In this document: piece after piece, positions 13,490 through 16,593 of the stretch
Layout: each line of letters starts with the position of its first letter
Numbering within the stretch: position 1 is the stretch's first letter
Assembly: GCA_025363375.1 (NCBI GenBank)
Contig: JANYDZ010000164.1
Span: forward strand, 1-16,593
Reading direction: 5' to 3'
Origin: Hyphomicrobiales bacterium
GTDB lineage: Bacteria > Pseudomonadota > Alphaproteobacteria > Rhizobiales > Beijerinckiaceae
DNA length: 16,593 bases
Position numbers and translations under genes: made by a program
The notes under the pieces: generated by a model
Told to the model about the DNA's origin: nothing
Seen by the model: the letters and a program-made list of their open reading frames with translations, nothing else
The model's database searches: none

Positions 13490-14397
13490 TGGCTCACGAT
13501 TCCATGCGCGCCAGCCGTTCCGGACGTTCGGGGATAGGGGTCTCCTTCGAGTTTTTTCCGCCCAAAAACGCGGAGATGGAGGCGCAATTGTGGGAGGCGG
13601 TGACGCGGCTGGCGCCGTTGGCGCCGAACTTTGTTTCGGTCACCTACGGCGCCGGCGGCTCGACGCGCGAGCGTACGCACGCCACGGTGTCGCGCATCGT
13701 CAAGGAAACATCGCTGAAACCGGCGGCGCATCTGACCTGCGTGGCGGCGACGCGCGGCGAGGTGGACGACGTCATTCGCTCCTACTGGGACGCGGGCGTG
13801 CGGCACATCGTGGCCTTGCGCGGCGATCCCGTGGGCGGCGCGGGGACCGCCTACGCCGCGCATCCCGGAGGCTACGAGACATCGACGGATTTGATCGCGG
13901 GCATCCGCCGCGCCGGCGATTTCGAGGTGACGGTTTCCGCCTATCCCGAAATGCATCCCGAGAGCGCTTCGTACAGCGCCGAAATCGACGTGTTGAAAGC
14001 CAAAATCGACGCGGGCGCGACGCGGGCCATCACGCAATTCTTTTTCGACAACGCGCATTATCTGCGCTTTGTCGAACGGGCGCGCGCGCGCGGCGTGTTT
14101 ATTCCCATTCGACCGGGCATCGTGCCCGTGCAGAATTTCAAGCAGACCGCGAGTTTCGCGAAAAAAACCGGCGCCAGCGTGCCGCAATGGCTCGCGGACC
14201 GCTTTGAAGGGCTGGACGACGATCCCGCGACACGCCGCCTTATCGCGGCCGCCGTCGCCGCCGAACAGGCGCTCGACCTCGTCGACCGCGGCGTCACCGA
14301 TTTTCATTTCTACACGATGAACAAGGCCGATCTTGTTTACGCGGTCTGCCATCTGCTCGGGTTGCGGCCCCGCGTTTCCGCTGGAGCCCAGTCATGA
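13489..14397 (+). CDS. metF: Methylenetetrahydrofolate reductase (NAD(P)H)
   Basis: FAD enzyme that reduces 5,10-methylene-tetrahydrofolate to 5-methyl-tetrahydrofolate, the methyl donor for MetH. It has 302 residues, typical of bacterial MetF. Seen: SFEFFPPK with the catalytic Glu (E21), FVSVTYGAGGSTRERT (49-63), AHLTCVA, HIVALRGDP (106-114, with the folate/FAD-site Asp D113), VSAYPEMHPE, ITQFFFDNAHYLRFV (181-195), IPIRPGIVPVQNF (205-217) and the ending DFHFYTMNKADL. The start is set by the RBS at 13474-13480. The gene overlaps the regulator by 1 bp and metH by 4 bp (ATGA, 14394-14397), so regulation and translation of the three genes are linked. Confidence 0.98.
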   Translation: MAHDSMRASRSGRSGIGVSFEFFPPKNAEMEAQLWEAVTRLAPLAPNFVSVTYGAGGSTRERTHATVSRIVKETSLKPAAHLTCVAATRGEVDDVIRSYWDAGVRHIVALRGDPVGGAGTAYAAHPGGYETSTDLIAGIRRAGDFEVTVSAYPEMHPESASYSAEIDVLKAKIDAGATRAITQFFFDNAHYLRFVERARARGVFIPIRPGIVPVQNFKQTASFAKKTGASVPQWLADRFEGLDDDPATRRLIAAAVAAEQALDLVDRGVTDFHFYTMNKADLVYAVCHLLGLRPRVSAGAQS

Positions 14398-16593
14398 CGA
14401 AACCAGTTCGCGAGATCGACGGCAAGGCCATTCGCGCCGCCATGACGCAGGCGGCGCGCGAGCGCGTGCTGGTGCTCGACGGCGCCATGGGCACGATGAT
14501 TCAGGACCTGAAGCTCGACGAGGACGGATTTCGCGGTTCGCGCTTCGCCGGCTGGCGCCGCGACCTCAAAGGCAACAACGATCTGCTGATTCTGTCGCAG
14601 CCCGACGCGATCAGGGACATTCACCTTGCTTATTTCATGGCCGGCGCGGATTTCGTGGAGACGAATACATTTTCATCGACCACGATCGCGCAGGCCGATT
14701 ACGGGCTCGAGGCATATGTCACCGAACTGAATTTTGAAGGCGCGCGGCTGGCGCGCGAGGCCGCCGACGCGGCGCAGGCCAAAGATGGCCGCCAGCGCTT
14801 CGTTTGCGGCGCGCTGGGGCCGACCAACCGCACGGCGTCGCTGTCGCCCGACGTCAACGATCCCGGCTTCCGCGCGGTCTCCTTCGACGAATTGCGCACG
14901 GCGTACGCGCAGTCCACGCGCGCGCTGATCGAGGGCGGCTCGGACGCCATCATCATCGAGACGATTTTCGACACGCTCAACGCCAAAGCCGCGCTTAACG
15001 GCGTCTGGGACGCCTTCGACGCGCTGGGTTGCGAATTGCCGATCATCATCTCCGGCACGATCACGGACCTTTCCGGGCGCACCCTGTCGGGCCAAACGCC
15101 CGCCGCGTTCTGGCACTCCATCAAACACGCCAATCCCTTTGCGGTGGGGTTCAACTGCGCGCTCGGCGCGCGCGAATTGCGCCAGCACGTGGCGGAAATT
15201 TCACGCATCGCGGACACGCTGATCATCGCCTATCCGAACGCGGGATTGCCCAATGAATTCGGGCTCTATGACGAAAGTCCCGAATATATGGCGGGCATGC
15301 TGGGCGAGTTCGCCGACAGCGGGCTTGTCAACATCATCGGCGGCTGCTGCGGCACGACGCCGGAGCATATCCGCGCTTTCGCCGAACGGATCAAGGGCGT
15401 CGCGCCGCGTCGTCCCGCGCGGGTTGAGCCGATGCTGCGGCTGTCGGGACTTGAGCCGTTTACGCTGACGAAGGACGTGACCTTCGTGAATGTCGGCGAG
15501 CGCACCAACGTCACGGGCTCGGCGCGGTTTCGCAAGCTGATCAAGAACGGAGAATTCTCCGCGGCGCTCGACGTGGCGCGCGAGCAGGTCGCCAACGGCG
15601 CGCAGATCATCGACATCAACATGGACGAGGGCCTGCTCGATTCCAAAAAGGCCATGGTGGATTTCCTCAATCTCGTGGCGGCGGAGCCGGACATCGCGCG
15701 CGTGCCCATCATGGTGGATTCCTCGAAATTCGACGTGATCGAGGCCGGCCTCAAATGTATCCAGGGCAAGGCCGTGGTGAATTCGATCTCGCTCAAGGAG
15801 GGCGAGGAGAAGTTCATCGAGCAGGCCCGCGTTGTGCGCCGCTACGGCGCCGCCGTCGTCGTCATGGCTTTTGATGAACAGGGCCAGGCCGACACTATGG
15901 CGCGGAAGATCGACATTTGCGCGCGCGCGTACAAAGTCCTGATTGAGAAAGTCGGATTTCCGCCCGAGGACATCATTTTCGACCCCAATATTTTCGCCGT
16001 GGCGACCGGGCTGGAGGAACACGACAATTACGGCGTCGATTTCATCGAGGCGGCGCGCGCCATCCGCGCGCAATTGCCGCACGCGCATATTTCCGGCGGC
16101 CTCTCGAATCTGTCGTTTTCGTTCCGCGGCAACGATCCCGTGCGCGAGGCCATGCATGTCGTTTTTCTCTATCACGCCATCAGCGCCGGCATGGACATGG
16201 GCATCGTCAACGCGGGCGCCTTGCAGGTTTACGGGAAGATCGATCCGGAACTGCGCGAAGCCTGCGAGGATGTCGTGCTCAACCGCCGCAAGGATTCAAC
16301 CGAACGCCTGCTCGCCATCGCCGACCGCTTCAAGGGCAAGGGTTTTGAGAGCAAGGAAAAGGATCTCGCCTGGCGGGAGGAAACTGTCGCCAAAAGGCTT
16401 GAACACGCGCTCGTCAACGGCGTCACCGACTTCGTCGAAGTCGACGTGGAGGAAGCGCGCCTTCAATCGACGCGCCCGCTCGACGTGATCGAGGGCCCGC
16501 TCATGGCGGGCATGAATGTCGTCGGCGACCTGTTTGGCGCGGGGAAAATGTTTTTGCCGCAGGTGGTGAAATCCGCGCGCGTGATGAAGCAGG
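14394..16593 (+). CDS. metH: Cobalamin-dependent methionine synthase, N-terminal part
   Basis: Transfers a methyl group from methyl-tetrahydrofolate, via cobalamin, to homocysteine to make methionine. The frame runs off the right edge after 733 residues of an enzyme normally about 1,230 long. Domains: homocysteine-binding barrel (about 20-330) starting RVLVLDGAMGTMIQDL, with zinc-ligand cysteines C255 (GFNCALGARELR) and C318/C319 (GGCCGTTPEHI); pterin-binding barrel (about 358-640) starting FVNVGERTNVTGSARF, with DINMDEGLLDS and SSKFDVIEAGLK; and most of the helical cobalamin cap (about 665-733, RPLDVIEGPLMAGMNVVGDLFGAGKMFLPQVVKSARVMKQ). The DxHxxG cobalamin domain and the activation domain lie beyond the window. 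ATG 14394 overlaps the metF stop. The cell therefore needs cobalamin for this route. Confidence 0.98.
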   Translation, partial: MTKPVREIDGKAIRAAMTQAARERVLVLDGAMGTMIQDLKLDEDGFRGSRFAGWRRDLKGNNDLLILSQPDAIRDIHLAYFMAGADFVETNTFSSTTIAQADYGLEAYVTELNFEGARLAREAADAAQAKDGRQRFVCGALGPTNRTASLSPDVNDPGFRAVSFDELRTAYAQSTRALIEGGSDAIIIETIFDTLNAKAALNGVWDAFDALGCELPIIISGTITDLSGRTLSGQTPAAFWHSIKHANPFAVGFNCALGARELRQHVAEISRIADTLIIAYPNAGLPNEFGLYDESPEYMAGMLGEFADSGLVNIIGGCCGTTPEHIRAFAERIKGVAPRRPARVEPMLRLSGLEPFTLTKDVTFVNVGERTNVTGSARFRKLIKNGEFSAALDVAREQVANGAQIIDINMDEGLLDSKKAMVDFLNLVAAEPDIARVPIMVDSSKFDVIEAGLKCIQGKAVVNSISLKEGEEKFIEQARVVRRYGAAVVVMAFDEQGQADTMARKIDICARAYKVLIEKVGFPPEDIIFDPNIFAVATGLEEHDNYGVDFIEAARAIRAQLPHAHISGGLSNLSFSFRGNDPVREAMHVVFLYHAISAGMDMGIVNAGALQVYGKIDPELREACEDVVLNRRKDSTERLLAIADRFKGKGFESKEKDLAWREETVAKRLEHALVNGVTDFVEVDVEEARLQSTRPLDVIEGPLMAGMNVVGDLFGAGKMFLPQVVKSARVMKQ

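Noticed and set aside
12395..14352. Two long minus-strand frames (12395-13270 and 13168-14352) opposite the regulator and metF
   Set aside because: Both oppose genes with strong motif support and have low-complexity translations.

Overview
The window is GC-rich, densely packed DNA from a proteobacterium. An alphaproteobacterium of the Hyphomicrobiales (Rhizobiales) type is most likely. The grounds are strong G/C bias at third codon positions, very tight gene packing with ATGA overlaps, and the order 'ArsR HTH-methyltransferase, metF, metH', which is familiar from that group. Genus cannot be read from the sequence. No tRNA, rRNA, insertion sequence, phage gene or CRISPR array was seen.

Left part (1-2903). 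The 3' end of a tripartite tricarboxylate transporter (Bug/TctC-type) solute-binding protein faces the conserved GTPase-like ATPase ychF. A 183-bp gap with a perfect hairpin separates ychF from a divergent ACMSD-like metal-dependent amidohydrolase/decarboxylase. The tail of that gene overlaps, head-on, the end of the large minus-strand operon.

Centre (2890-12298, minus strand). Seven genes lie head to tail in one probable operon of about 9.4 kb. In transcription order they are: NitT/TauT-type ABC ATPase, permease A, permease B, hydantoinase/oxoprolinase subunit A (hyuA), subunit B (hyuB), an exported NitT/TauT-type solute-binding protein, and a CocE/NonD-type (peptidase S15) acyl hydrolase. 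All junctions are overlaps or gaps of 1-15 nt, except 79 nt before the binding-protein gene. The layout suggests import of a small cyclic amide, imide or related compound, ATP-driven ring opening (or carboxylation) by HyuAB, and hydrolysis of an ester or amide by the S15 enzyme. The substrate cannot be named from sequence. This operon is the best candidate for an undescribed system here. Odd points are a 15-bp tandem repeat in the 5' end of hyuB, an alanine where CocE has its catalytic aspartate, and two non-identical permeases, one lacking the EAA-loop glycine.

Right part (12299-16593, plus strand). A 183-bp divergent control region holds an AT-rich GATATAA-N8-TTATATC operator-like palindrome and two possible stem-loops. 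It serves a three-gene methionine-cycle operon: an ArsR-type regulator fused to a SAM methyltransferase-like domain (SahR-like), metF, and cobalamin-dependent metH, which runs off the right edge. The three genes overlap by 1 and 4 nt. MetF reduces methylene-tetrahydrofolate to methyl-tetrahydrofolate and MetH uses it to methylate homocysteine. The regulator probably senses S-adenosylhomocysteine or SAM. Because the control region is shared, this regulator could also affect the divergent transport/hydantoinase operon; that is inference.
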